64,000 bases of DNA from Polytrichum commune (taxonomy: Eukaryota; Streptophyta; Polytrichopsida; Polytrichales; Polytrichaceae): assembly GCA_950295325.1 (NCBI GenBank), contig OX485808.1, positions 10,978,501-11,042,500 on the forward strand, given 5' to 3'. Below are positions 23,276 through 35,195 of the stretch, one piece after another. How positions within the stretch are numbered: position 1 is the first letter of the stretch; every line of letters begins with the position of its first letter. The translations under genes and the position numbers were made by a program. Below the pieces are notes generated by a model. It was not told where the DNA came from and searched no databases. It saw nothing but the letters and a program-made list of their open reading frames with translations.

Positions 23276-23399
23276 ACCACAGATGACATCGAATTTCCGA
23301 CTCGTGTCCAGGGCCAACGCTGTTGAAGGTTTGGACTCCAACCCAGTTTCTGTCATCTGTGCCTGTCATGAAAATACCTCATATCTAACTTGCTAGTGT

Positions 23400-24771
23400 T
23401 GTAAAAGCTTGGATTCAGATACCCCTACGTCCACACAGGGTCAGCTCATGACATAGCTGTGTCTCTAATTACTGACAGTGCCAATCATGTGCCAAGCTGC
23501 TGTCTTTTACTAATCTTAACATAAAATAACCTTATATTTATGTAAGCATGCCTACCACATTGAAACGGGGAACACGGCACCTATATTGATGATTGTCCCT
23601 CCAGACTCCAGTACCTTTTGAAAGCAGCCTAAAGTTACATTTCCAGCATTAGCACCCACAATCATGTTCGCCAGGCATCAAACAGAGAAAATTTAGAACG
23701 GGAATATCGGATGCTCTGCAGTTACAGCACCTGCCAAGTAACATTTTTCTCGTAAAGAAAGGAATCCCCCCTCCTCGTCCCAAGAATAGCACACACATGT
23801 CCACAGAACAGAACGTAAAGAGCACGTTGGAAAAATGGAAAAACCCCCAACGGACTAATTGTTGAATTTACATCGTAATGTACCTACTTTACGCAACACT
23901 TCCATTTGATCGTAAAGCATTGAATGCGCTGCGGATTCTGCATATTACTACACACCATTCTCTTTCTGATCGGTTGTGGATACAGGTCAACAAGGATGCA
24001 TACCAAGCATTTCACACTTGAACGATTTCAATAATATATACAAGATGCAATCAAAACTCAGCATGAGCCCATGCACTTTGAAAACAATGAGATGAGCTTT
24101 CACAAGGCTTGCTCACACGTAACAGAGGCCGAGATGGAATTTCTTGACCGAATCTTGATGTACAGTAAGATAGCATAGAAGAGATGAGCAAAGCTGAAGT
24201 AAAGACTACTTCTGGATTGTTGTTCTGGAACTGGCATCACTAGCTGCAACTTTGCAGTATATTAAAGATGCTGCAGACTGAAACTTCCAGAAGAGTCCTC
24301 AGTCTCCTAATTACATTGACAACTTCAGCCAGTGCTTACTAGAGTAGGCAAACCTCTTCGAAGTTCTTCTGTCCCTCTCCAATCCTAACCCCTCAACGCC
24401 TTCAATTCTATGCGGCAGTATTGTCATTTGGCGCTATCCATGGATTTATCATGACCTCTGGCTCTGAACAAGACTACGAAATGAAATGGGGCCCTCCCCA
24501 GCTTTTATGTAAACTTTAGATTAGTTGTGATGGTAATCAGCAAAATTGAATGCTGGAGTTACCAGACAGTGTTGTTGCTCCTTAGCAATCTATCATCTTC
24601 ACTGCCAAAAAGGAAAGAGCCGCTGTCACCCATAAAAATATTCTTTGTTGAGATTGTCACGCTCAAGTGGAATTTCAGTCACCCTCGCATGAAGGGGTTG
24701 TGCTAGGTTAGTAGCTGTAGATAAACCCGACTGCACAAGGAGATGAACCTTGCCTCCATTACATGTTAATT
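23400..24771. other. Downstream flank of the DUF1685 gene
   Basis: No repeat or other gene was recognised. Directly 3' of the minus-strand DUF1685 stop codon, so the part near 24771 is probably 3' UTR. I could not fix a poly(A) site. Confidence 0.4.
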
Positions 24772-26344
24772 CTAGTAAGCCTGACGCACAGTGCACGCCA
24801 CAGCTTGTGCCCAATGCCTGAGCCTCGTCTTCACTTGCATGGAATTGTCACCTACACAATAGACATCATAATCTGTAAGCAAACTGTCATGGGAGGCCGA
24901 TCCAGAAAACTAATATTCCCATGCCACCCCCTCGTAGGTCGTATTTCTAATACACCTTGAACACTGTAGACAGAACAGAAGCAAAAGCAAGATACTACAC
25001 AAATTGGCACAATGCACATACATTTCAATTGCACAAGATAAACCACTTGCAATTTTTCTGCTTCGGAGGGGTGCACTAACAATAATCAGAGCAGATCCCA
25101 ATTGATGCTTTCTAATATCACTGGTGCATTGACCTTCACGTATTGGTAGAAAGAGAAATCTAAGCTTGGGTTTAGGAGTGAAAATTTCCGCATTCACATT
25201 GCGTTATTGGAAAAGACAGAACACGCACAGCATTATTCGTAACGGAGAGAGAGGTTCTGTATGCGTCTGTATACTCTCTATTGCACTTCTGAGTTTAGTG
25301 AACGACAAAGATATCAAGAAGGCAAGGATAGTTCGTGATGACGCAAGAGATTGAGTGGTTAGACTTACCAGGACTCGCAATCCTCCATGACTCCATCGGG
25401 GAGCTCTGGAAGCTTCTCCCACTACCAGATCGTTCCAGAGAATCACCACCATCCAGAATAGAAACAGGTGAGGATCTCCCAGGCACGTCATGATACTGCT
25501 TAGCTATGGCATAACAAAGCTCAAGAGCAGGTAAGGTGCTACACAGTTTAGGATCCTCATTGCTAAACCCAAACCCGAGGTCAATGCATCCTCGCAGTTC
25601 ATCCATATCCTCATCCGTCAAGCTCCTGGCTCGCTGCCTCCTCGTCGTAGGTGGCCTAGGCCAAGCCCGGTCTCCACAATCAGACACACTTCGTCCCACA
25701 ATTCTCGCTTTCTTATCTTCTTGCATCTCGTGCATCTCTTCCAACAATATGCGGTTGCTTCGCCGCTCCCACGCCTCCTCTCTCGCTTCATCCCTGGATT
25801 CCACACTGGACACCGACCGCTGCTTGTGCTTTCTTAGCGACCTTAACCCCTCCAGATCGAGGGCATCCTTTTGTGAAATATCTACAGCGGGTGAGAGACC
25901 GTATCCGTATCCCTCTCCATCGTAGCCCCATGCCATCTCCGGTTTCCAGTTGATCGGAGCGGATGAGACACGTGACACACCTGGACCAAGGGTGTCGACC
26001 TTCATCGTGGCATCGGGAGTAGTAACTCTTCGAGTGGTAACAGGGCTAGCCATTCGACTCCTGGCATAGGCGCCTCCATTCGTCTGGCGCTGCTGACGCG
26101 GACCCCCTCCTCCCAGGGCAGTAGTGTACCACTTCGGAAGCTGGAAAACGCGGGAAGATTCCTCGTCTTCGTGCTCTTGCTCATGCTCTTCTCCCTCTCC
26201 GAGGGAACATATTTCCGAAAGCTCCACCCATTCCTCTTGCGAAGGGATGTCGCTCATCGACGTGCTACGGCGTCGAGGAGCAAAGCTCTCGCGAATCATC
26301 TCCAGTCCCCGCCTCATCGGCGAATTCGTTCTGGTATCCCTCAT
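24772..26344 (-). CDS. DUF1685 family protein, two exons, 351 aa
   Basis: A plant-specific protein of unknown molecular function. Exon 1 is 26344-25369 and exon 2 is 24851-24772, with a 517-bp intron bounded by GTAAGT and TGTGTAG; the junction splits a Gly codon. The N-terminal two thirds (residues 1-235) are low-complexity, Arg/Ser/Glu-rich and probably disordered. The DUF1685 core begins with SLTDEDMDELRGCIDLGFGF at about residues 240-260, then LCSTLPALELCYAIAKQYHD, SWRIASPG at the splice site, and the C-terminal signature RLRHWAQAVACTVRQAY encoded by exon 2. Without splicing the frame would run to a stop in the intron and lose that signature, which supports the intron. No lesion seen. The start at 26344 gives the longest frame; later Met codons at residues 10 and 16 are possible. 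No transmembrane segment. Probably nuclear or cytosolic, but location is inference. Confidence 0.88.
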
Positions 26345-26595
26345 ATTCTGATGATCTTTTCACACACTGATGATGATGATGATCTGCCTCTTCTTCAACC
26401 TCCCCTTCACCACTCTTCGGGGCTCACTCCGACGGAACACACAACCTCGCCATTGATACATTCGTCGCCGAGCGCGCAGCATATACAGACTGAACTCCAC
26501 AACAAATCCAAACCGCAATCGCAATCGCAATAATCCCCGTTCCACCGTTGTCCGCAATCACCACCGATCCCTGTTATCGACCGATCGCTCACAAG
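26345..26595 (-). promoter_or_regulatory. Presumed 5' leader of the DUF1685 gene
   Basis: Between the start codon and the GC-rich block. It holds a short (GAT)n run at 26368-26382, copied as (ATC)n on the coding strand, and a (CAATCG)n-like stretch at 26512-26532. No TATA box could be assigned with confidence. Confidence 0.35.
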
Positions 26596-27366
26596 CTAAG
26601 CAAACTTTCCGTTCTCGCGACAAACACGGCTAAATGCAACTAACCTTCCTCTAACTTGACGGCACTTAACAGTGCTCTGGAGACCAGACGGAGACAATCT
26701 TGGCGCCTTTCTACGAGAAAAACGGAAATGCAAGTAGCAAGTATTCGGGGCTACAGCTTTGAAAGAGGAAAGAAGCGAAATCGGAAAGGAAAAGCTGCGA
26801 AACTGCAGGAAATCTAAATCGATACGAACTAATATTCCTACGAAGGGCTCTACTGAGAGCGAGCGCCCTATTGGCGAGAGAAGGGAAGAGAAAGTGACGG
26901 TAGAGAGCCCCGCCAGCCCCCCGCCTGGGCTATGGCGTGCGAGAAACTGAGGAGCGGAGCGCCATCGCCAGACTCTTACCTCATCGCTCGCTCCACGCGG
27001 CGACCCGAGCTCGGGTAGGTCACCCGTGCTCGGGTACCCTTGCAGAGCTGGCTGGGCGCCCGTGCCCAGTTTTCCGTTCTGACCGGGAGGGTAGGTTGGA
27101 GAACCGGTGAACCTAGTGTCGGAAGCCCGCGTTCCCGCGCGGGCGGTGACGGGTCCCGGACTACGTCGCCTGCTTGGCAGTCGCGAGTGGCTCTCAGAGC
27201 TACCCCCACGGGTGTTCCAGTGACGGGCAAGCCGGGCAGGGAGAAACTCACCCTGTAGGAGTTGGATGGATGAAATGATCCACGGTGATTGTAAATGCTT
27301 CTCCACGTCAGCGGCACCAATCGCAGGCTCTTGCTTCCCATCCTTTTGGCGCCTCCGGTGCGTCAT
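26596..27366 (-). other. GC-rich block with long overlapping minus-strand ORFs, possibly organelle-derived
   Basis: A 256-codon frame (26596-27366) overlaps a 121-codon frame in another phase (26976-27341). Compositions are Pro/Gly/Arg/Ser-rich with segments such as NGKLGTGAQPALQGYPSTGD and LPGLPVTGTPVGVALRATRD. I do not recognise a conserved domain. The ~60% G+C look, lack of stops in several frames and short GC palindromes resemble plant mitochondrial non-coding or intron DNA, so a nuclear mitochondrial insertion (NUMT) is one explanation. A GC-rich promoter or first exon of the DUF1685 gene is another. I could not match it to any rRNA or known organelle gene from memory. Confidence 0.35.
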
Positions 27367-27399
27367 TATTTTAAAGCACTTTTACCGAGGTAAAAGGGC

Positions 27400-28735
27400 C
27401 CTAGTAAAAAACATGAGCTCATAAGGTTATATATAGTTAATGTATCTCTCGTGGTGAAGCCATTTGGTTTTTTAACACTTACCCAAGGGATAATATTAAT
27501 TAATTAATTAATTAATTAATTAAAAATTGACTCATGTACATTGGTTTGCTTCATCTCAATTTAAGTTCATTAGACTGATTTAGGGATCTCAATCTTAAGT
27601 TAGGAGATCATTTAGGGAATTGTTATATTAACCACGTAATTTGTTAAGACGACCACAAAGATGCATCGCACGGTCACATGACATGTCATATTTTGATTCT
27701 CCATCGTACACATGTTAAAAAAATTAAACTTGGTCAACTTGGATGATAAGTCATAGCCTAGTCGACACTTACATGTTGTTTCTAGTTATTTTAACCAATT
27801 TGTGTGGTTGATTAAACAATCCCCTTCATTTAACTTTACATACTATTCCAATAGAAGCCAATGTTTGCACTCTCCCCTTCCCCAGTTCGCGCTCCTCTCA
27901 GTAGGAGTTGTGAACATTGATCTATGGTTCCCTATCTCTCATTCACACCGACCTTAGTTGACATCGTTTCTTTTTCTCTCATCTTAAGTGGGACCCTCTA
28001 GACTGATTGGGATTTCACAACCAATTCCAGGACCCAATTTTCTCTATGGATAAACCACCGTGGTTTTTAACATTATTTTTCCAGTGAGATGTCGCTTCTT
28101 GGATAGATTGGTTAAGTTGATGTTGGTAGATGCTATAAATAACAAGGGTAGATGCTAGACAATCGATGTGAATATGTATTATGCAGTGAGGGAGGACCAT
28201 CCTATAATGTCAACGTGGATTGAACAACGAACATGACTCAAAAATGTCATGCAAAAGACCAAATAAGATGATATCAACATTTGATTGAATATACACTTAT
28301 TTGGAAGGTTGGATGACTACCACAAAGCCATAACTAGGTGGATGACTGGCATCCATCCACATGACCCGACCCTCCTTTTTCAACATTTTGGTTATTTTTT
28401 CTTAATGAAATGAGTTTCATTAGTCTAAACTAGAGTTGTTGATATCTCTTACACTTTCACATTAGGTTAAAATAATTGTCTCCGAGCTACATTGTATGTG
28501 CATATATGTGATAAGGCCATTTTTGGGGGCTATACTTGGATTTTGGTTCAAAAGACCTAGACAAGTTGAGACCAACATGTTGATAGTCAAAGATTGAACA
28601 TGGAGTCCTAGCATGTTTTATGTATTTTCAACACATTGGACACTATTTGAAGATATTGAATTGTTCTTGAACATGACGAGCATGTGCTTTGATATATAGT
28701 GTATGATTTGTTAGAATACATGTTGATATTATAAA
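27400..28735. other. A+T-rich intergenic sequence
   Basis: No gene or element recognised apart from the (TTAA)n microsatellite at 27495. Confidence 0.45.
27495..27523. repeat. (TTAA)n microsatellite
   Basis: About seven units of the tetranucleotide, uninterrupted. Confidence 0.95.
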
Positions 28736-29121
28736 CTACACTAAATATGATATGTAGTGTCATATGGTATTTTATGTCACTGTGGTAACTTTTCATATGA
28801 CACTTCTTGTGACTAAATGAACAAATATTCTCATGGATGATGGATGAGTTCATCCATTGGCCAAAACCCCACCTTGTCTTGTCAGCAACTTGTGATGAAA
28901 TATTGTCATGGATGATTGAAATTTGGATGAAAAAACACTTGGTAAGTGACAGTAATTGCAACATTGTAAACCTACAACCCCCCCCCCCCAAAAAAAAATC
29001 ACAAGGAATGACCAATAATGTTGGGTTAACATTTAGTGTTGGTGACACTGTGCTACGGTTTACAATTAGTATTGAGCAAGCTAATTCAAATTGGTGACAC
29101 TAAATATCATATTTAGTGTAG
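28736..29121. mobile_element. MITE family E, copy 1
   Basis: 386 bp bounded by CTACACTAAATATGATAT on the left and its near inverse ATATCATATTTAGTGTAG on the right. The interior matches 57010-57368 (same orientation) and 22785-23093 (reverse). It is non-coding. An internal C12/A9 tract at 28978-28998 is not present in the other copies. A possible TA target duplication was not resolved. Confidence 0.8.
28978..28989. repeat. C12 homopolymer inside MITE E
   Basis: Run of 12 C followed by nine A. Sister copies have a mixed CCTTCCAAAAAA-type sequence at the same place. Confidence 0.95.
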
Positions 29122-29135
29122 TATTTTTTTTTACT

Positions 29136-29152
29136 CCCCCCCCCCCCCCCCC
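29136..29152. repeat. C17 homopolymer
   Basis: Run of 17 C beginning 15 bp outside the right end of MITE E copy 1. Confidence 0.95.
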
Positions 29153-29620
29153 AACCAAAACAAAAAACAAAAAACAAACTAGTATGACCCACTTATAAAA
29201 TGTTTCATCCATTGCATTTTCACCTTTTATGGATGACCCTTCCAAGGTGTCTATGTTTTTGTTCATGACTGGTCACTCGTCCAAGTAAAGGGCACTTCCA
29301 ACAATTGTCTTATGTTTTTTATCAACGCATACAACATTTCATCCATATCATGTAGATTACATCAACAAACTGACCGATTATAACCAATAACCAACTCAAG
29401 GAGTTGGATGCCTCGTCTTCCACGGCTCATTATCCACTCTCCTCTCAATAGTTACCTAGTCCATAATCAATGTCCATTAAATATAATTGGCTCCATTTCT
29501 CCCAAACAACTTTGATCACAAGTTTTGTCCCTTGTAGATTTGAGAAAATTAAATAACTACAAATATTCATCATAGTATTTTGCAATTTCGCCCTTCTCAG
29601 CAGCATCACCATGATGAAAA

Positions 29621-29840
29621 GAGGGAAGTATCATATACGTGCGTACCTCCCATTCATCCAACATAAAATTCTTGAAATAGTATGTAGCCAAAAGACTATT
29701 ACTTCTAGTTGAATTGACACCATAATTAGCTTTATAGGCCCCAAATTAGTATGCTCAAGGTCATCTAAGACGAATTGGCAACAAACTTGTAGGGGGGGTC
29801 AAGTTTTTATATCGGATGGATGAGAGGTTCACTCATATAC
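29621..29840. mobile_element. MITE family D, copy 1
   Basis: The left arm contains GTATCATATACGTGCGTACC and CATTCATCCAACATAAAA. The right arm, inverted, has GTATATGAGTGAACCTCTCA and CATCCGATATAAAA. It is a decayed copy of the element seen best at 41011-41240. Confidence 0.65.
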
Positions 29841-32224
29841 TAGAAGAAAACTTGTCCATTACAACCACCCGTTGTGACCTGGCCACTGCAACTCATGGCG
29901 AGAAAATGCACAAATAAATCATTTCACTTGTCAATCGGAGGTTTTCGATTACGGTTTTGGCTATGATTCCTGGACATCAAATAACAGAAACCCTCATATA
30001 CACAACCAAAACGATTCATTTATGCATTCTCTCAATACAAGTTGGGGTGGCCAAGCCGCAATCACCGTGAAGTTGGTTGGGCTCACTAATGTAACTTCGA
30101 AGCATTGTTTGCACACCCGACCGACTCTTACTACTACGAGCGTTTCTAGAGCATTTTTGGCTCCGTGTGTGTGTAGGGGGGGGGGGGGGGGGGGAATGGC
30201 CGGTGCTTTGCCTTTGGATAAAGAGATTTCATGGGGGACGTGGGGGGGCACCACCTTTGGATTTGGATGCCCAAAGATGCCTTTGAGGAGCCTTCCACCC
30301 CACTTCCATGTGTCAAATGATGCGTGGGTTCAAATTTTCATGTGTTCCCAATGGCGGCGCGCGTAGTAGGAGCACCATTATAGGGATTAGCAAATTTGGC
30401 TTGACTTGGGTGGGCGGGCGGACGCGTTCACATTGGCGAGAGCCATGTTGATCATGGAGTTTTGCCAAAGCTAGCTACCGTACCATTCGCATCTTATCGG
30501 GCACGTCTCCACCTACTAAGTTCCTTGTTTCACATCATCTCTTTAACGGGTCCCAACCAATCACACAAAGACACGTGGCGCTTTTTGAGAGCACGGGATT
30601 AATCTATGCCCTAATGTGATCCGCATGGTACTCGTCCAGATTCATAGATGTCGAGTACTTGTTTGAAGTTTTAGGTTATACCCGCCTCCTTTCGTGTAAC
30701 TTACCCCCGGTTGAATTTAGGCCGTGAAATAAGCTCTTGCGTGACTATTGTAATGTTGTGTGTGCATTTTTTCCATGGGAGCAACGAGCCTTGGGACGAG
30801 TGTCTATGTATAGGATCCCCCCTTTTCAACGAACACAATCATCTCATGTCGTGTTTGTAAATTTTATAACGTAGACGTGCCTATATTTGCTTCTCTCTCT
30901 TAGTTGGACACCTGTATTTGAGTGGTATGTGGTTAGGTGTAACTCCAAAAATGAATTCCAAAAAGACATGTGTTCAAAAGAGATTGTCAGACTACACGCT
31001 CAAAATGCGCTAACCGTTTTAGGTTTAATAGTCGACGAAATTTGAAGGAATCTATACAACCATTTAATGAGAATCTTCACTTTGATAATGGATAAGATAT
31101 TCATACGAGCTTCAAAAATTGTGAGGGAAGTGGCTACGCCCTCGATTTGGATATGCGGACTATCTTGTACTAGCTTAAATCGCGTGTTTCATATCCTAGG
31201 AAGAGTGAGCTAAGTTGGAAAAAAATAACCATTTAAGACCCACCCTACCTTTTAAAAGGGTTGAGGTGCAAGATACAAGGAACTGGAGGTTTTTGTTTCT
31301 AGATATTTCTCATCAGGCTCCGGCCCCGAGAGCATAACACACTAAAACCTAGATTGTATGCATCCGACACCTAGCACAGATAATTACTAATTCAATGACA
31401 CGCTGTCTTTTAACTTCAAATGCAAGGGCCAAGGACAAGAGCACATGCTTTGGGCATGTTTATACTAAGTGAAAAGGCATTAGATCATGGCACCCCACTT
31501 TTGGGACAAGAGCATAAAGAAGTCCATGGACTATAAGTTAGCCCAAAGTGTTTTGGAAGTCATAAGCTCTCAGTGTAAACCCAAATTGGAATCATAAAAA
31601 GAATCTTACAATATTTTAATGAAATATGAGAATGTATCATGGAGGAGAGAGAGAAAAAAATGAGTGTTCGTAGCTTTGTTTATGTACTGATGTTTGTATA
31701 TGTTAATTCAACAAGTTTTGAGCATTCAAGCTTTATTTATAGAGTACAAATTAGAAAAATGGTGTTGTTTATTACATAGTAGAAAAACTGTTGTATAGTA
31801 GTTACACATAAAGAAACCTTCTACAATAGATCCAACAATCACCAATTTGAATTAAACTTGAATAGTATATATAATATGTATTTATAGTAAGGTGTAATGG
31901 GTTGTACCTTGGGGCCCACCACACATTCCATTGGCCCTACCTTCAAGAGTTCTCTTGGAAAACTCCCTACCATCCCTGCCAACATTGCCCATACCTACCA
32001 TGTGGGATTCTATGTAGATTTTTATCCAATGCTCTCATGTTATGGGATGTTAGTCCAAAATTGTAGGGGTCCGTGACACTCTCAACCAATGAGAAGTCCA
32101 TATTTTTCATGAGCCATGGCTTAATGGTTTTTGTGTGAACATGCCCTTAACATCAAACTCATGTGTCCGCGATCAAAATTACTTTACAAATAAAGTCAAC
32201 GTGGATAGCTATCCATGAACACAT
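29841..32224. other. Unannotated sequence with one G19 tract
   Basis: The stretch 29990-30860 is richer in G+C and has overlapping open frames on both strands (114 codons at 30022-30366 plus; 86 codons at 29994-30254 minus), but no motif I know. It may be a gene fragment or retroelement piece. The rest to 32224 is A+T-rich with nothing recognised. Confidence 0.4.
30176..30194. repeat. G19 homopolymer
   Basis: The longest homopolymer in the window; preceded by a short GT run. Confidence 0.95.
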
Positions 32225-33010
32225 GATCCATTCTATTTGAAGATAATTAGAATGTGTATAAACATATGTTAAAATGAGAAGTTGCCCCATGTATTTGTTG
32301 TATTGGGAGCTCATGTGAAGGTGTTGATTATGATCAAGCTTAGCTTAACATTTGATGTAATAATGAAGACCATATTTACAAACATGAAAAATTACCTCAC
32401 ACGTAGCACTCAACTTATTTTCCAAGTGGATTCAATTGGTCAAAGGTCTTTTTTGGAAGGTAAAACATGGCATATTCATGTGCACCCCTTCCTTGAAACA
32501 ATATACTATAAAATCTTAGAGAATTAGTATCTAGATAATTTTGGGCTTTTTGGTCAAATCCGGACTCATTGCGTTGCGCACCCACTTTAATATCTCCACT
32601 CGGCTTTTTGGATTTCCATGCTTTAAAAGTCAATTAAACTTCATTTCACTAGGGTGCCAAATGTTCGTGCACATCATGTCCACAGTCTTTTAGTACAATC
32701 ATCTACATAATGGCTACATGGAGAGTGCAAATAACCACACTTGAAGCACTATTGTTCAAATTTCTAGAAATTACTTGCGAACTCATCAAAATCCGGAACT
32801 ACCTCACTACTAGTTCAAGGATGTGTCATGCCCATTCCCCCCGTAAAATAGCTCGTCTCCCATGTTTCAAGAACCCACATACACACACCCCACTTTAACC
32901 TCATAATTTGTCCATGAAATCTCCACATCCAACATTGAGTGAAATGCACTCAAAACAACCCTTTGATAGGCTCGGAAAGGTACGGGTTAACTTAAAATGC
33001 AAGGTGCCAT
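32225..33010. repeat. Repeat family G, copy 2
   Basis: Same orientation and block order as 1192-1905, including the CAAAGGTCTTTTTTGGA block near 32435 and the TCTCCCATGTTTCAAGA block near 32856. Non-coding. Confidence 0.6.
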
Positions 33011-33223
33011 GAAACAAACTTACAACAATATCTCACAACTCCAACCATTTTTAAACCTAAACATATTATTCATCTAAGCCTAATCGGTCCCCAAATCCAC
33101 ATCACCTCTAATACCATAGCCATACATGATGTTCTCTTGCCGGGCTTCCGGGTCCAACAAGTGAGGAGAAACACTATTGTAGGTGAGCTACCCAAACCAC
33201 GTGATCGTTCGGTGTGGTAAGCA

Positions 33224-33598
33224 CCAGAGCCCAACATTGGGCGCCCATGCCCATGCCCATACCCATACCCACCCATGCCCATGGGTTTTGGGTGGGCATG
33301 GGTGCAATATTATTGTTCATGGGCGGGCATGGGTGGGCATGGCTGAGCTATTATTGTTCATGGGTGGGCATGGGTGGGGCACAATTACACAATACACATT
33401 ACATAATTTTTGAATACATGGGCGCAATTTGAATAGCATGGGTGGGCATGGGTGGGCACATGTCATGCTATGTGTGGGCATGGGTGGGCATGGGTGCGCA
33501 CATGTTATGCTATGGGTGGGCATGGGTGGGCATAGGTCGCTGCTGATGGGCATGGTCTGGGTATGGGTGCAATTAGAAAGGAAAATGTTGGGCTCTGG
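33224..33598. mobile_element. 375-bp MITE with perfect 15-bp TIRs and an internal minisatellite
   Basis: Terminal inverted repeats CCAGAGCCCAACATT (33224-33238) and its exact inverse (33584-33598) are flanked by TAAGCA on both sides (33218-33223 and 33599-33604). The interior is dominated by repeats of GGGTGGGCAT, inverted at the left (CCCATGCCCA) and direct for the rest, so the single strand could fold back on itself. No transposase. The 6-bp duplication does not fit hAT (8 bp) or Harbinger (3 bp), so the class is open. Confidence 0.85.
33239..33560. repeat. GGGTGGGCAT-type minisatellite
   Basis: Many tandem or near-tandem copies of GGGTGGGCAT, with a group in inverse orientation at 33239-33283 and interruptions at 33385-33430. 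ORFs on both strands here are products of the repeat. Confidence 0.9.
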
Positions 33599-33702
33599 TA
33601 AGCACACCTCTTAAGAGACACAAAGTTGTGCATATATAAAATGTGTAGAGAGCTTCATATTAAACATTGTTGCTACAACCTAGATCGTTTGGCTAACTTA
33701 CT

Positions 33703-33738
33703 TGTATGTATGTATGCATGTATGTATGTATGTATCTA
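33703..33738. repeat. (TATG)n microsatellite
   Basis: About nine imperfect tetranucleotide units. Confidence 0.9.
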
Positions 33739-33739
33739 T

Positions 33740-34880
33740 GTACAATGTTACAAGTCTTTGTTGTATGGTGAAAATAATTCTTCTACAAACTTAACACCTG
33801 AGCATTTAAGAGGTCCATATTGGGCTAATCTAGGTTATAAAAATATGTATATGTTTGAGCTACATATTTTAGGTTTTAGTTAACTATGTCAGAAGTGACC
33901 CTATCTACATCAACTTATTCTTCAAGTGCATTGTTGGAATGAGTTAAACACTTTGATATTATTGGAAATTTACATTCAAATACACAACATGGGTGCTTCT
34001 GGATATATGTGTTGTATTATGATCATCAATGTCCATTATGAGTATATTGTTATCTTCTCCTTGGCATAAAACAACGTGCATGTTAAGGTTTCAAACACAT
34101 AGATTTATAAGATATAATTTATGAACTTGGTGAAGCCGATATAACATGTGTGTATGGTTGTATATTGAGACCCCACTTCCATTAAGGATTAAGCAAGAAA
34201 CAAGGGACGTGGTGATAAAACCATCATTTTAAGTGTTGAGCATAAATGTTAATACTATTATAAAAGTTTTTATAAGATCGTTGTCAGCAATTGACATGGA
34301 ATTCCAACGCACCAAAGCATGTCTTATTAATGCAATCTTGATTCTTTTATTTTAAGTGGGGTGATGGTTGGCTGAAGGTTCATCCAAACTACCCGGTGAC
34401 AAAAAGGCCTGACATAGTTCTTGAGCATCTATGATGATAAAGAAAATTTAAAAAAGAAAAGAAAAGAAAATGAGAGCCAACATTAATATCAAGAATCTCA
34501 ACACGTTGTTCTCCTCCTTTCCAACATGCAGTCAACCACTACAATGTGTATGTTCCAGCGTTTTGCAAAAACTTTAGCAACCAAAAAAAATTCAAACATT
34601 CCATTATGTCTTATGTTGGATGTCTTTATGAAATCAACATTGTTGAAGCCCTTCGATTTTTTTTCGGCCTTCTTACATGAATGACAACATCCGTATATGG
34701 CCACTGGCCATTAGAGGTAGAAAGGGTTGGGCACATGGTATGGGCTTTCATAACCTGAGCAGTCCTTGAAGAACCTAGGATGAAACAATAAATAGTTTTG
34801 GTTTATTTTCCGTAATAAATTCATACGCAACCTACAGAATGCGCAAAGTCTTATGAAGGAAAAAATCTTTTACCGTCTAC
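33740..34880. other. A+T-rich intergenic sequence
   Basis: Nothing recognised. A short purine run occurs at 34440-34470. Confidence 0.4.
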
Positions 34881-34882
34881 TA

Positions 34883-34893
34883 GGGGGGGGGGG
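34883..34893. repeat. G11 homopolymer
   Basis: Eleven G, one A, then five G. Confidence 0.95.
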
Positions 34894-34929
34894 AGGGGGT
34901 TTATTGATGTTGGATTGCTAGGTAAGAAT

Positions 34930-35190
34930 CATCACAAAATCAACCTTATTGCGTGAAGGTGTTGTCCCGCTTTTGTGGAGCACTCCTTACACTGCCTCAT
35001 TGAGTGGATACATTCGCTTCAAAACATGTGTCGGAATGGGGTGGCAGACATGGATGGTGACCTTGATCCACTCCAAATTATTCCGGATGCCTTTCAAGTC
35101 GCTGATGAAAGGAGGTGAACTTAATGGGGTGTTTCGAGGTGGATATATAGCAATCCCATCCGACACCAAGGAGGGCAATAAATGGTGCTA
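34930..35190 (-). other. Gene-like fragment between a G tract and a C tract, unrecognised
   Basis: The minus-strand frame 34987-35178 (63 codons) has a balanced, protein-like composition (PPFISDLKGIRNNLEWIKVT, HPIPTHVLKRMYPLNEAV) and ends close to the flanking homopolymers. I do not recognise it. An overlapping plus-strand frame (34949-35191) is equally long, so strand is uncertain. Confidence 0.25.
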
Positions 35191-35195
35191 AGCCA

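Noticed and set aside
25536-25925. 129-codon plus-strand ORF
   Set aside because: Antisense shadow of the DUF1685 coding exon.
26596-27366. rRNA gene in the GC-rich block
   Set aside because: I could not find any conserved LSU or SSU rRNA core string on either strand.
30022-30366. 114-codon ORF with a poly-Gly run
   Set aside because: The Gly run is the G19 tract, and overlapping frames on both strands are equally open; no family recognised.
33239-33560. Regular short repeats that could suggest a CRISPR array
   Set aside because: Units are near-contiguous 10-mers without unique spacers, inside an element with TIRs in a plant-like genome.
33317-33607. 96-codon minus-strand ORF rich in Cys, His and Pro
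   Set aside because: It is a by-product of the GGGTGGGCAT minisatellite.
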